The notes under the pieces were generated by a model. It did not search any database, was not told the DNA's origin, and worked only from the letters and a program-made list of their open reading frames with translations. 64,000 nucleotides of DNA from Rhodanobacter sp. Lineage in GTDB: Bacteria; Pseudomonadota; Gammaproteobacteria; Xanthomonadales; Rhodanobacteraceae. The stretch spans positions 20,662 to 84,661 of the forward strand of contig DAHUXL010000016.1 of the NCBI GenBank assembly GCA_027307195.1, read 5' to 3'. Position 1 is the stretch's first letter; every line of letters starts with the position of its first letter. Made by a program: the position numbers and the translations under genes. Positions 50,887-60,511 of this stretch are shown here, piece by piece.

Positions 50887-51968
50887 GAAACCGCATCACT
50901 TTCCTGCTCGCCGCGCTGGGCGTGCTGGTGGCGATCGCCAGCGCCATCTTCTACGGCCGGAAGCAAGCGGCCCAGCCGCCCATGTTCAGTCCCGCCACCA
51001 ATCCCTATGCGCATGGCATTTACGCCAACGGCATCGTGGAAAGCTTCCAGGGCAGCGGCGAGAACATCAATATCTATCCGGAGGTGTCCGGACGGATCAC
51101 GCAGGTCTTGGTGCACGAAGGCGAGCATGTAGCCGCCGGGCAACCCTTGCTGGCGATCGACAACTCGGTGCAATTGGCTCTGGCCGAACAACAGAAGCAT
51201 CAGGGCGAAGCGGCGCTTGCCAGTCTGCAGGAACTGCAGGCGCAACCGCGCAGGGAAACGCTGGCGGTCGCCGCCGCGCAGGTCGCGCAGGCCAAGGCCA
51301 GCGAAAAGACGGCCAGCGATGCCTTCGAGAAGCAGCGTCAATCCTATGCGATCGACCCGCGTTCGGTCAGCAGGGACACGCTCGACAACGCCAGGAATGC
51401 ACTGGAAGTCGCCAAGGCCAATCTCGGACTCGCGCGTCGTCAATACGAACTGATCAGGGCCGGTGCGTGGAGCTACGACATCCGCAATCAGCAGATGCAA
51501 TACAACGCCCTGGAGAAGGCGTATCAAGCCTCCAATGCGCTGCTGCAGAAATACACGGTACGTGCGTCGGCTGACGGCATCGTGCTGGCCATGGATGCAG
51601 CCCCTGGCAGCTATGTGTCGGCGCAAGGCGCATACGACGCCTACACCCAGGGTTACGACCCGATCATCGTGATGGGCGGTCCGCAGGATTATCTGTCCGT
51701 GCGCTGCTTCATCGACGAAATCCTCATCGACCGCCTGCCGCCGCTCGCGCATATGAAGGCGCAGATGTCGGTACGCGGCACCCACCTGAAAATCCCACTC
51801 GAATTCGTGCGCATGCAGCCGTACGTGACGCCCAAGATCGAGCTTTCGAACCAGCGCCTGGAACGCGTGGATCTGCGCGTGCTGCCGATCATCTTCCGTT
51901 TCAGAAAACCCGCCGATACGGCCATCTATCCAGGGCAACTGGTCGATGTCTACGTCGCTGAAAAATAG
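50883..51968 (+). CDS. HlyD/MacA-type periplasmic adaptor
   Basis: A 361-aa membrane fusion protein. One N-terminal helix (about 5-24, FLLAALGVLVAIASAIFYG), then the lipoyl half GRITQVLVHEGEHVAAGQPLLAID near 70, an alpha-helical hairpin about 95-215 (rich in Ala/Gln/Lys) and the second half VRASADGIVLAMDAAPG near 225, ending in a beta-barrel region. It links the inner membrane permease to the outer membrane channel. GTG start at 50883 overlaps the ATPase stop (GTGA); the 3' end overlaps the channel gene by 23 nt. Confidence 0.9.
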   Translation: MRNRITFLLAALGVLVAIASAIFYGRKQAAQPPMFSPATNPYAHGIYANGIVESFQGSGENINIYPEVSGRITQVLVHEGEHVAAGQPLLAIDNSVQLALAEQQKHQGEAALASLQELQAQPRRETLAVAAAQVAQAKASEKTASDAFEKQRQSYAIDPRSVSRDTLDNARNALEVAKANLGLARRQYELIRAGAWSYDIRNQQMQYNALEKAYQASNALLQKYTVRASADGIVLAMDAAPGSYVSAQGAYDAYTQGYDPIIVMGGPQDYLSVRCFIDEILIDRLPPLAHMKAQMSVRGTHLKIPLEFVRMQPYVTPKIELSNQRLERVDLRVLPIIFRFRKPADTAIYPGQLVDVYVAEK

Positions 51969-53424
51969 CCTTGCGGCCTCGGGTCTGGCTCTGCTGCTGG
52001 GCGCCTGTGCGGTCGGGCCGGACTTCACGAAACCGTCCGCGCCGGCCAGCGCACGTTACCTGCCGCGCGGTGACCTGCCGGGGACCGTGACGGCGATCGG
52101 GCAGACCCAGCGTTTCGATCTGTCGCAGTCGCCCGCCGCGGATTGGTGGCATCTGTTCGGCTCACCCGAACTCGATCAATGGGTCAACACGGCCATTGCC
52201 GGCAATCCAAGCGTGCAATCGGCCCAGGCAAGCCTGCGGGAAAGCCAGGACAACCTGCGCGCAGGACAAGGTATTTTCTTCCCTCAGCTGGGTTTGGGTG
52301 CCGCTGCCACGCGTGCTCGCACGTCTCCCGCCATGCTCGGCGCGCGCGGTGTCGGCGGCATCTTCAACCTCTTCACCCTCAGCGCCACGGTCAGCTACGC
52401 GCTGGATCTGTTCGGTGGCGAACGCAGGACCGTCGAGGGCCTGCATGCCGAAGTGGACATGCAGCGTTACACCATGGAAGGTACCTATCTGACCTTGACC
52501 GGCAATGTCGTGAATACCGCTATCGCACGCCAGGCCTATGCCGACGAAGTCGACGTGATGCATGGCTTGGTATCCCTGCAGACGCAGCAACTCGATCTGG
52601 TCAATACACGCATACAGTCGGGTGCCGAGGTCTACAGCGACGTGCTCACCCTGCGCAGCGCGCGCGCATCGAACCTGGCGCAACTGGCATCGCTGGAGCT
52701 GAAACACGATCAGGCCGATCACCTGCTGCACACTTTGCTGGGGCAAAGCGCCGGCGAGTCGCAGCTTCCCGCCATTCGCTTCGAAGCGCTGCATCTGCCG
52801 GCCAGCTTGCCGGTCAGCCTGCCTTCCGATCTGGTGCAACAGCGGCCGGACATTCTTGCCGCCGAAGCCCGCTTGCATCAGGCCAGTGCCGCGATAGGCG
52901 TCGCCACGGCGGCGATGTTTCCGAGCATCACCTTGAGCGGTGATGGGGGATCGGCCGCCAATACCACCGGTGCACTCGGCAGCAGCCGGAGTCATTACTG
53001 GAGCGCGGTGACAGATGTCAGCACACCGGTTTTCCAGGGTGGCACGCGCTGGTACAACCGCAAGGCGGCGGTCGATGCCTACCAGAAATCGCTGCAGGAC
53101 TATCGCGGCACCGTGCTCGCAGCATTCGAACAGGTCGCCGACGTGCTCAAGGCGCTGCAGCACGATGCGGAAGCCTTGCAGGCCAATGACGAGGCTGCGC
53201 GCGATGCAGCGCAAGCGCTGAGCCTGATCCAGGCCAACTATGCGGCTGGACTGGTGAACTATGTGAATGTGCTTGCCGCCGATGCCCAGTACCGGCAGAG
53301 CCGGATGGCATATGTGCAGGCGCTGGCCCAGCGCTATCAGGACACCGTCGCACTTTATGTGGCGCTGGGCGGCGGCTGGTGGAAAGCGCCGCATGCCACG
53401 CAACCGGGCAGGGCGCAGCCGTGA
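51946..53424 (+). CDS. Outer membrane efflux lipoprotein (TolC-like, NodT family)
   Basis: A 492-aa outer membrane factor. The lipobox LLLGAC near residue 20 shows a lipidated N-terminus. WWHLFGSPELDQWVNTAIAGNP near 65, the two OEP repeats with VSYALDLFGGERRTVEGLHA near 145, LPSDLVQQRPDILAAEARLHQ near 290 and YAAGLVNYVNVLAADAQY near 430 are characteristic of NodT/OprM channels. Placement inside a MacAB/Dev-style operon completes a dedicated tripartite exporter. Overlaps the permease gene start (GTGA). Confidence 0.93.
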   Translation: MSTSLKNSLAASGLALLLGACAVGPDFTKPSAPASARYLPRGDLPGTVTAIGQTQRFDLSQSPAADWWHLFGSPELDQWVNTAIAGNPSVQSAQASLRESQDNLRAGQGIFFPQLGLGAAATRARTSPAMLGARGVGGIFNLFTLSATVSYALDLFGGERRTVEGLHAEVDMQRYTMEGTYLTLTGNVVNTAIARQAYADEVDVMHGLVSLQTQQLDLVNTRIQSGAEVYSDVLTLRSARASNLAQLASLELKHDQADHLLHTLLGQSAGESQLPAIRFEALHLPASLPVSLPSDLVQQRPDILAAEARLHQASAAIGVATAAMFPSITLSGDGGSAANTTGALGSSRSHYWSAVTDVSTPVFQGGTRWYNRKAAVDAYQKSLQDYRGTVLAAFEQVADVLKALQHDAEALQANDEAARDAAQALSLIQANYAAGLVNYVNVLAADAQYRQSRMAYVQALAQRYQDTVALYVALGGGWWKAPHATQPGRAQP

Positions 53425-54563
53425 AATACGCAGGCATCTTCAAGCTGGCCTACAAGCTGCTGGTCAACGATCGCGGCAGGTTTTCGGCCTTGCTGCTCGG
53501 CATTACCTTCTCGGCGTTCCTGATGGTGATGATGACGTCGCTTTTCGCCGGCATCCTGTCGCGCTCAGCTTCCACGGTGACCAATGTGGGGGCTTCGATG
53601 TGGGTCATGGATCCCGCCGTGCAGACGGTTGCCAGCAGCATTCCCATGCCCGGTTACGTGCTCGACGCGGTGCGCAGCATCGACGGCGTGCGCTATGCCG
53701 TGCCGCTTTACTCCGGTGGCGCCCTGGTCAAGTTGCGCGATGGCAAGTATCAGGCCGTGAGTGTGATGGGGCTGGACGACACCAGCCTGGTCGGTCGACC
53801 CCGGCTGGAACAGGGCAATATCGAAGACATCTATGCCGACAACGGCTTTATCGTGGTCGACGATGCCGAGTACGGCAAGTTGGGCAGCCCGGCGCTGGGG
53901 CAGGAATTCGAGCTCAACGACAATCGCGGTGTGGTGGTCGGTATCGCCAGGGTGAATTCCTTCGGCCTGTTCGGCATACCGACGCTCTACACGACCTATA
54001 GCCGCGCCATCGAATACATCCCCGGTACGCGTTTCACGATTTCCTACATCCTGGTCGAGCCGAAGAGTCCTGGCGATATTCCCGAGATCAAGAAGCAGGT
54101 CGCGAAGCTGGGCTATCTGGCGCTGACCAGGAACGATTTCGACCAGCGGATCGCGAACTTCTACAAGTATCAGACCGGCGTCGGCACCAACATCATGCTG
54201 ATGACCGCGATCAGCTTCATCGTCGGCCTGTCGATCTCGGCGCAGACCTTCTACGCCTTCGTGCTGGAAAACCTGGACAAGTTCGGCGCACTGAAGGCAA
54301 TCGGCGCGAAAGGCTACGAACTGACCTACATGATCCTGTTCCAGGTGACCTTTACCAGCATTACCGGTTATGGCCTGGGCGTCGGACTGTGCACCTTGCT
54401 GATCACGGTGGCCAAGGCCCGTCTGCCCGACTATGCGGCACTGATCACCCTGGGCAACCTCGGGCTGGCGCTGGGCATGGTGGTGCTGATTGCCGCGGTG
54501 TCGAGCTATATCAGCATCCGCAAGGTGCTGAAGGTCGAGCCGTTCGATGTCTTCCGCGGTTAA
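53421..54563 (+). CDS. ABC exporter permease (FtsX/MacB-like)
   Basis: A 380-aa permease with an N-terminal helix (about 20-45, SALLLGITFSAFLMVMMTSL), a periplasmic domain (about 50-245) and a C-terminal FtsX core of three helices (near 258-280, 305-335 and 350-370), with LDKFGALKAIGAKGYELT as the coupling region between them. Same topology as DevC/MacB-type exporters, which push substrates from the periplasm out through a TolC-type channel rather than import. GTG at 53421 overlaps the channel stop. Substrate unknown; glycolipid, peptide or siderophore are possible. Confidence 0.88.
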   Translation: MKYAGIFKLAYKLLVNDRGRFSALLLGITFSAFLMVMMTSLFAGILSRSASTVTNVGASMWVMDPAVQTVASSIPMPGYVLDAVRSIDGVRYAVPLYSGGALVKLRDGKYQAVSVMGLDDTSLVGRPRLEQGNIEDIYADNGFIVVDDAEYGKLGSPALGQEFELNDNRGVVVGIARVNSFGLFGIPTLYTTYSRAIEYIPGTRFTISYILVEPKSPGDIPEIKKQVAKLGYLALTRNDFDQRIANFYKYQTGVGTNIMLMTAISFIVGLSISAQTFYAFVLENLDKFGALKAIGAKGYELTYMILFQVTFTSITGYGLGVGLCTLLITVAKARLPDYAALITLGNLGLALGMVVLIAAVSSYISIRKVLKVEPFDVFRG

Positions 54564-54580
54564 AGCCTCATGGCATCCGC

Positions 54581-54594
54581 TTGACCCTGGTCAA
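54581..54594 (+). promoter_or_regulatory. FNR-type site (TTGACCCTGGTCAA)
   Basis: Symmetric TTGAC-N4-GTCAA variant in the 83-base gap before the PHA synthase gene. The predicted start near 54629 leaves an 18-base leader; the -10 at 54617-54622 (CATCGT) is weak. Confidence 0.55.
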
Positions 54595-54646
54595 CAAGAG
54601 CGCCTCCTGCCGATGGCATCGTCCACCCATCGCGATGGAGTGTGAC

Positions 54647-56383
54647 GTGACTTATCTCAAAATCCCTGCTGCCATGACGCTGGATCCGCCCGTGCACGCT
54701 CTGCAGGCAAGGTGGACGGCCTCGCTGTCGGTGGAGTCGCTGTATCTGGCGTTTGCCGACTGGCTGCTGCACCTGATGCGCTCGCCCGGCAAGCGGATGG
54801 ATCTCTTGCAACTGGGGCTGGAGCAGGCGCAGCAGCTGCATGCCTATCTGGTGTCGTGCGCGCACAGTGGTCCGGGCGAAGTGTCGCTGTGTGCGTTGCC
54901 GCCGGCGAACGACCGGCGTTTTACCGAAGCCGAATGGCGGCAATGGCCATTCAACTGGCTGCATCAGTCCTTCCTGCTGCAACAGCAGTGGTGGCATGAA
55001 GCGGTCAGGGATGTGCGAGGCGTCTCGCATCATCACCAGGACGTGATGGATTTCGTGATGCGCCAATGGCTGGACGTGGCATCGCCGGGCAATTTCCTCG
55101 CGACGAATCCGGTCGTGCTCAAACGCACCGCCCAGGAGGGTGGCCGCAACCTGGTGCGCGGCACGTTGAATTGGCTTGACGACGTGATGCGTCAGACAAT
55201 CGGGCTACCGGAAGCCGGCGGTCCATTCGTGGTGGGGCGTGACGTCGCCGCGACGCCGGGCCGGGTCGTTCTGCGCAATGCCCTGATCGAGCTGATCCAG
55301 TACGCGCCGGCAACGGAGAACGTGCGCCCGGAGCCGATCCTGATCGTGCCGGCATGGATCATGAAGTACTACGTCCTCGACCTGTCGCCGCACAATTCGC
55401 TGATCCGTTACCTGGTTGGCCAGGGCTATACGGTATTTTGCATCTCGTGGAAGAACCCCGATCGTTCGGATGCCCATCTGTCGATGGACGACTATCTGAA
55501 CCTCGGCATCCATGCCGCGCTTGATGTAATCGGCCGCATCGTGCCGAGGCAGAACGTGCATGCCACCGGCTATTGCCTGGGCGGCACGCTGTTGTCGATT
55601 GCCGCGGCGGCGATGGCGCGCGATGGCGACCAGCGGCTGGCATCGCTGACCTTGCTGGCGGCGCAGACCGATTTCAGGGAACCCGGCGAACTGTCGCTGT
55701 TCATCGACGAAAGCGAAATCGCCTTGCTGGAAGACCAGATGGGGCAGGCCGGTTATCTCACCGCGAAGCAGATGGCCGGCGCCTTCCAGATGTTGCGTTC
55801 CTACGACCTGCTGTGGTCGCGCATGACCAACGACTATCTGCTTGGCCAGCGTCGCGACGGCAACGACCTGATGGCCTGGAACGCCGACAGCACGCGCCTG
55901 CCGGCCACCATGCATGCGCAATACCTGCGCCATCTGTATCTCGACAACGATCTCAGCGAGGGGCGTTACCAGGTGGATGGCAAGCCGGTGGAATTGAAGG
56001 ACATCGCCGTACCGGTATTCTGCGTCGCCACCGAAACCGATCACGTGGCACCGTGGCATTCGGTTTACAAAGTCCATCATCTGTTCACCGACGAAGTGAC
56101 CTTCGTGCTGACCGGTGGCGGCCATAACGCCGGCATTGTCAGCGAGCCCGGCCATACAAGGCGCAGCTATCGCACGCTGGTGCGCCAGCGCGAGGCACCC
56201 ACGCTGGCGGCGGAAACCTGGCTGTCGCAGGCTCAGCACAACGAAGGTTCGTGGTGGCCGGCCTGGACGCAATGGCTGAATGCACATTCCGGTCCGCCGC
56301 AGTCGCCGCCGCGCATGGGACTGTCGGGCCGTCGCGAGAAAACCCTGCCGCCGGCGCCCGGACATTACGTCATGCAGAAATAG
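54647..56383 (+). CDS. phaC: Poly(3-hydroxyalkanoate) synthase, class I-like
   Basis: A 578-aa PHA synthase. N-terminal domain: FLATNPVVLKRTAQEGGRNL near 150. Catalytic alpha/beta domain: ATGYCLGGTLLSIAAAA near 305, with Cys in the lipase-like box G-x-C-x-G, the Asp in CVATETDHVAPWHS near 465, and His in GGGHNAGIV near 492. It polymerises (R)-3-hydroxyacyl-CoA into storage polyester on granules. Start: GTG 54647, six bases after GGAG at 54637-54640; ATG 54635 is also in frame but lacks a site. Next come phasin and acetoacetyl-CoA reductase genes, so the product is PHB; no thiolase gene is in the cluster. Confidence 0.92.
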   Translation: MTYLKIPAAMTLDPPVHALQARWTASLSVESLYLAFADWLLHLMRSPGKRMDLLQLGLEQAQQLHAYLVSCAHSGPGEVSLCALPPANDRRFTEAEWRQWPFNWLHQSFLLQQQWWHEAVRDVRGVSHHHQDVMDFVMRQWLDVASPGNFLATNPVVLKRTAQEGGRNLVRGTLNWLDDVMRQTIGLPEAGGPFVVGRDVAATPGRVVLRNALIELIQYAPATENVRPEPILIVPAWIMKYYVLDLSPHNSLIRYLVGQGYTVFCISWKNPDRSDAHLSMDDYLNLGIHAALDVIGRIVPRQNVHATGYCLGGTLLSIAAAAMARDGDQRLASLTLLAAQTDFREPGELSLFIDESEIALLEDQMGQAGYLTAKQMAGAFQMLRSYDLLWSRMTNDYLLGQRRDGNDLMAWNADSTRLPATMHAQYLRHLYLDNDLSEGRYQVDGKPVELKDIAVPVFCVATETDHVAPWHSVYKVHHLFTDEVTFVLTGGGHNAGIVSEPGHTRRSYRTLVRQREAPTLAAETWLSQAQHNEGSWWPAWTQWLNAHSGPPQSPPRMGLSGRREKTLPPAPGHYVMQK

Positions 56384-56483
56384 GCCTTTGGTTGCCCGCG
56401 CATGCCGCGCAGGCGTTCCGGTCATGCCGAATCAGAGGCATGACGTTCATCGCAAGGACGCGCAACTCTACGAGGAAGCTGTC

Positions 56484-56930
56484 ATGAGCACCCCAAACCA
56501 AATTCCGTTTGAACTATACAAAGCCAATGTGCAATTTGCGCTGCGCACCAACAAGTTGCTGAAAGAATGCGGTCGGCGCTGGCTTGATACGCTCGATCAG
56601 GAGGTCGACGAAAGCATTTCCGAATCACAGCAGGAGATCGACAAGCTGTCGGTCGGCGAGGACTGGCAGTCGCTGGCATCGATTCCCGGTGAAACCCTTC
56701 TGCGCCGGATGCAGCAGGAAGTCGGCGATACACAGGAGATCGCGCAGACTGCCGTCACCAATCAGGCCAAGTTCCTCACCGGTCTGCAGGATGCCCTGCT
56801 GATCTGGCAGCACGAAACCAGCAAGGCACTTGGCGGTACGGAAGGAGCCACATCATTCAACACATCGTTGAACGATTTTTTCAAGATATTCAACAACGCG
56901 GCCACTGGGGGCACGGGCCATGGCCACTAG
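56484..56930 (+). CDS. Phasin family protein (PHA granule-associated)
   Basis: A 148-aa helical, amphipathic protein with the phasin pattern: FELYKANVQFALRTNKLLKE near 10-30 and a second amphipathic helix with TAVTNQAKFLTGLQDALLIW near 95-115. It coats and sizes PHB granules. GAGGA precedes ATG 56484; the longer frame to the left overlaps the synthase gene and was not used. It overlaps the reductase gene by 11 nt, so the three PHB genes act as a unit. Confidence 0.82.
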   Translation: MSTPNQIPFELYKANVQFALRTNKLLKECGRRWLDTLDQEVDESISESQQEIDKLSVGEDWQSLASIPGETLLRRMQQEVGDTQEIAQTAVTNQAKFLTGLQDALLIWQHETSKALGGTEGATSFNTSLNDFFKIFNNAATGGTGHGH

Positions 56931-57666
56931 GCATGTGGCGCTGGTGACCGGTGGCATGGGCGGCATCGGCGAGGCGATTGCCAAAGTCTTGCACGATGCC
57001 GGCCATACCGTGCTGGTGACGCATTCGCCCTGCAATGATCATGTCGATGCGTGGCTGGAACATCAGACGTCGCTGGGATACCAGTACAAGGCTTACCCGG
57101 TGGATGTCGCCGACTTTGCCTCGTGCCAGGGCATGGCCGAGGCGATTGCCAGGGATGGCTACAAGGTGGACATCCTGGCCAACAACGCCGGCATCACCCG
57201 CGATGGGCGCTTTCTGAAGATGAGCAAGGACGATTGGGACGCCGTCATGCACACCAATCTCGATTCGATGTTCAACGTCACCAAGCAGTTCTGCGACGGC
57301 ATGGTCGAGCAGGGCTGGGGGCGTATCGTCAATATCGGTTCGATCAACGGCACCAGGGGGCAGTTCGGCCAATGCAATTACGCGGCGACCAAGGCCGGCA
57401 TTCATGGCTTTACCGAGTCGCTGGCGCTGGAAGTGGCACGACACGGTGTCACGGTGAACACGGTGTCGCCCGGCTATACCGCGACGCATATGGTGTCGGC
57501 GGTGCCCAGGGACGTGCTGGAGTCGAAGATCATTCCGCTGATCCCGGTGGGGCGACTGGGCCATCCGGAGGAAATCGCGGCTCTGGTGGGCTTTATCTGC
57601 AGCGATTCGGCGGCGTTCATGACCGGCAGCAATGTCGCGATGAATGGCGGTCAACACATGTACTGA
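56920..57666 (+). CDS. phaB: Acetoacetyl-CoA reductase (SDR)
   Basis: A 248-aa classical short-chain dehydrogenase. TGGMGGIGEAI (10-20) is the cofactor-binding TGxxxGxG motif; NNAGITRD near 90; the catalytic Ser lies in NIGSINGTRGQFGQ and YAATK is the YxxxK pair near 151; SPGYTATHMV is near 180. The sequence around NGTRGQFGQ is the PhaB/FabG-like pattern of NADPH acetoacetyl-CoA reductases. It makes (R)-3-hydroxybutyryl-CoA for the synthase. Last of the PHB genes and convergent with acetate kinase. Confidence 0.92.
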   Translation: MATRHVALVTGGMGGIGEAIAKVLHDAGHTVLVTHSPCNDHVDAWLEHQTSLGYQYKAYPVDVADFASCQGMAEAIARDGYKVDILANNAGITRDGRFLKMSKDDWDAVMHTNLDSMFNVTKQFCDGMVEQGWGRIVNIGSINGTRGQFGQCNYAATKAGIHGFTESLALEVARHGVTVNTVSPGYTATHMVSAVPRDVLESKIIPLIPVGRLGHPEEIAALVGFICSDSAAFMTGSNVAMNGGQHMY

Positions 57667-57807
57667 AAACCGCGTTGTCGCATGACCGTCGGCAAGCCCA
57701 TCGAACCCGAACCGCAGACCCGGAGACCGGCTTGGCCTTGCCTGCATCTTCGCCATCGATATCCACGTTCCAAGGATATCGATCCATCGAGTATCGGTGG
57801 TCGACAG

Positions 57808-59007
57808 TCACTTCGATGGCGGCATGTCTCGCAGCGCATCCGCCGTGTGGGAGGCGATCATCGCTTCCTCATCGGTGGGAACGATGCCCACCGGCACGCG
57901 GCTGTTCGGGGTGCTGATCCATGCGGCATGGCGGCTATTGGCCTCCGCGTCGCACTCGATCCCCAGCCAGCCGAGCCTGGCGCAGACGGCAGCGCGTATC
58001 GGCGCCGCGTGCTCGCCGATGCCGGCGCTGAAGACCAGCGCATCGATGCCGCCGAGGGTGGCTATCAGCGCACCGGCTTCCCGCGCAATGCGGAACACGA
58101 AAAGATCGATCGCTTCACGCGCACCGGCATCGTCACTGGCCAGCAGCGTGCGCATGTCGCTGCTGATGCCGGATACGCCCAACAGCCCGCTGTCGTGATA
58201 CAGCAGGTGTTCGACCTCGGCCGCGGAGAGACCGTGGGCCTGTTGCAGATAGAGCACCGCACCGGGATCCAGATTGCCACAGCGCGTGCCCATCACCAGT
58301 CCATCGAGCGTACTGAAGCCCATCGTGGTGTCGACGCTTTGACCGTTGTGCATGGCGCACAGACTGGCCCCGTTGCCCAGATGCGCTGCGATCACCCGGC
58401 CGGCCGCCAATTCTGGAGCCTGCTCATGCAAACGGCTGGCGATATATTCGTAGGAAAGCCCGTGGAATCCATAGCGCCGCATGCCCTCAGCCGCGTACTT
58501 GCGAGGCAACGCCAGCCGTGCCGCGTCCGCGGGCATGCCATGATGAAACGCGGTATCGAAGCAACCCACTTGCGGCAGCTCCGGTCGCAGTTGCGCCATC
58601 GCCCGCGCCGCCGCGAGGTTGTGCGGTTGATGCAGAGAGGCGAGTGGCGTCAGCTTCGCCAGATCGGCCATTACCTGCGCATCCAGATGTACCGGGCGGA
58701 CGTAGCCGCTGCCGCCGTGGACGATGCGATGCCCGACCGCGCATAGCGCCTCCTGCCCCAGATGCGAGGTAACCCAGGCGAGCAGCGGCGTGAGCAAGGC
58801 ATCGTGCTCCAGTGTGGCACCCGATGGCCAGCGGTATTCATTCAACACGGTGCCATCCGTGGCCTTTGCGATGAAGTGCGGCGCGACGCCAATGCCTTCG
58901 ATCTGGCCGTGCGATACCCGCTGCAGTGCTGCACCGGAGTCGAGCTCATGGAGCGCAAACTTGATGCTGGAGGAACCCGCGTTGAGCGTGAGTATCGCCT
59001 TGGGCAT
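57808..59007 (-). CDS. ackA: Acetate kinase
   Basis: A 399-aa ASKHA-fold kinase. LNAGSSSIKFALHEL (7-21) is the opening phosphate motif; VGHRIVHGGSGYVRP near 91, CFDTAFHHGMP near 150 (catalytic Asp), HLGNGASLCAM near 210 and MGTRCGNLDPG near 242 are family signatures. It converts acetyl phosphate plus ADP to acetate plus ATP, giving substrate-level ATP without oxygen. Its start is 3 bases from the stop of the phosphotransacetylase fusion, so both are co-transcribed. Phosphoketolase (63068) can supply the same acetyl phosphate. Confidence 0.95.
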   Translation of the reverse strand: MPKAILTLNAGSSSIKFALHELDSGAALQRVSHGQIEGIGVAPHFIAKATDGTVLNEYRWPSGATLEHDALLTPLLAWVTSHLGQEALCAVGHRIVHGGSGYVRPVHLDAQVMADLAKLTPLASLHQPHNLAAARAMAQLRPELPQVGCFDTAFHHGMPADAARLALPRKYAAEGMRRYGFHGLSYEYIASRLHEQAPELAAGRVIAAHLGNGASLCAMHNGQSVDTTMGFSTLDGLVMGTRCGNLDPGAVLYLQQAHGLSAAEVEHLLYHDSGLLGVSGISSDMRTLLASDDAGAREAIDLFVFRIAREAGALIATLGGIDALVFSAGIGEHAAPIRAAVCARLGWLGIECDAEANSRHAAWISTPNSRVPVGIVPTDEEAMIASHTADALRDMPPSK

Positions 59008-59010
59008 CGT

Positions 59011-60438
59011 TCAGTGCTCCGCTGCAGCGGGCGTGCCGGCATTTGCCCGGATGACGAGTACCGCCACCGCGCAGGAGGCGATGCGTGCGCGCGGCGCATC
59101 GGCGCGGCTGGTTAGGATGATGGGTACACGGGCACCCATCACCACGCCGGCGGCGTCAGCATCGGCCAGAAAGGTAAGTTGCTTGGCCAGCATGTTGCCC
59201 GATTCCAGGTCGGGCACCACCAGGATATCCGCGCTGCCGGCGACCGGCGAAACAATGCCCTTCTGGCGTGCCGCATCGATGTCGACCGCATTGTCGAACG
59301 CCAGCGGGCCATCGACGATACCGCCCTCGATCTGACCGCGCTCGGCCATCTTGCACAGCGCGGCCGCATCCACGGTCGAGGGTATCGCGGGATTGACGGT
59401 TTCCACCGCCGAAAGCACGGCCACTCGCGGCGTCTCGATGCCGAGGATCCGGGCCAGGTCGATGGCGTTCTGGATGATGTCGCGCTTGTCGGTCAATGAC
59501 GGTGCGATGTTGATGGCGGCGTCGGTGACCAGCAGCAGACGCGCGTAATCGGGGACATCCATCACGTAGATATGGCTGAGCCGGCGAGCCGTGCGCAATC
59601 CGGAATCAGCGGCGACCACCGCGTGCATCAGTTCGTCGGTATGCAGGGCGCCTTTCATCAGCAACCTGGCCTCACCGCTGCGAACCAGGGCCACCGCCTG
59701 CATCGCCGCGGCATGACTGTGCGGTGTATCGACCAGGCGATAGCCGCCGATCTCCAGGCCGGCACGCTGGGCGGCTGCGCGGATTTTCGTTGCGGGGCCA
59801 ATCAGGATCGGCACGATGAGTCCCGCCTTTGCCGCCTCGATCGCAGCAACCAGTGATGTCTCATCGCAGGGATGGGCAACGGCGGTGGGCACGGGGATGC
59901 CACCGGTTGCGCGCGCGATCAGCGCATGGAAGCGTTGATGATCGATGACGCGAATGTCCGGCAACGCCTCGCACGCAAGGCAGATCTTCTCGACAGGCGC
60001 CTGTACGACGGCGGTGCCGAGTATCACGTCCTGGCTATGCTGGTTGCTGCAGCGGCAGTCGAACGTGATGCGATGCGTTGCCGGATCCTTTTCCCTGGCG
60101 ACGACGCTGACGGTGATCGTGTCACCCAGGCCGACGGGCGCGAGGAAGCGCAGATCCTGCGAAAGGTAGATCGTGCCAGGCCCAGGCAACTCGGTGCCGA
60201 GCACCGTGGAGACCAGCGCACCACCCCACATGCCATGGGCTATCACATGGTGAAACATGTCTGTGCGGGCGTAGGCAGGGTCCATCTGGGCCGGGTTCGC
60301 GTCGCCCGACATCGCCGCGAACAATTCGATGTCTCGCTGCGTGAGCGTGCGCTTCAGGCTGGCGCTGTCGCCGATGGCAATCTCGTCGAAAGTGCGATTC
60401 TGGACAGGCGTCTGCACCTGGGACGGCGATGCATTCAT
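59011..60438 (-). CDS. MaoC-like hydratase/phosphate acetyl(butyryl)transferase fusion
   Basis: A 475-aa two-domain protein. Residues about 15-140 are a MaoC hotdog domain (ELFAAMSGDANPAQMDPAY and HVIAHGMWGGALVSTVLG, with the hydratase Asp/His pair). Residues about 165-470 form the phosphotransacetylase domain (FDNAVDIDAARQKG, VVPDLESGNMLAKQL). The fusion is known as bifunctional enoyl-CoA hydratase/phosphate acetyltransferase. It converts acyl-CoA to acyl phosphate for acetate kinase, and the hydratase part could feed 3-hydroxyacyl-CoA to PHB. ATG 60438 has GTGGAGG upstream but at long spacing; the alternative ATG 60471 lies upstream of any ribosome site. A perfect FNR-type site precedes it. 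Confidence 0.9.
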   Translation of the reverse strand: MNASPSQVQTPVQNRTFDEIAIGDSASLKRTLTQRDIELFAAMSGDANPAQMDPAYARTDMFHHVIAHGMWGGALVSTVLGTELPGPGTIYLSQDLRFLAPVGLGDTITVSVVAREKDPATHRITFDCRCSNQHSQDVILGTAVVQAPVEKICLACEALPDIRVIDHQRFHALIARATGGIPVPTAVAHPCDETSLVAAIEAAKAGLIVPILIGPATKIRAAAQRAGLEIGGYRLVDTPHSHAAAMQAVALVRSGEARLLMKGALHTDELMHAVVAADSGLRTARRLSHIYVMDVPDYARLLLVTDAAINIAPSLTDKRDIIQNAIDLARILGIETPRVAVLSAVETVNPAIPSTVDAAALCKMAERGQIEGGIVDGPLAFDNAVDIDAARQKGIVSPVAGSADILVVPDLESGNMLAKQLTFLADADAAGVVMGARVPIILTSRADAPRARIASCAVAVLVIRANAGTPAAAEH

Positions 60439-60497
60439 CGATGAGTAGCCTCCACCCTGGAAGGGTTCCATTCTCGGAGGTCGTTGAGGCTGGGCTG

Positions 60498-60511
60498 TTG
60501 ATCGACATCAA
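60498..60511 (-). promoter_or_regulatory. Perfect FNR-type site (TTGATCGACATCAA)
   Basis: Exact TTGAT-N4-ATCAA. On the minus strand GAGAAT (60475-60470) is at the exact -10 distance, giving a start near 60463 for the phosphotransacetylase-acetate kinase operon. Confidence 0.78.
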
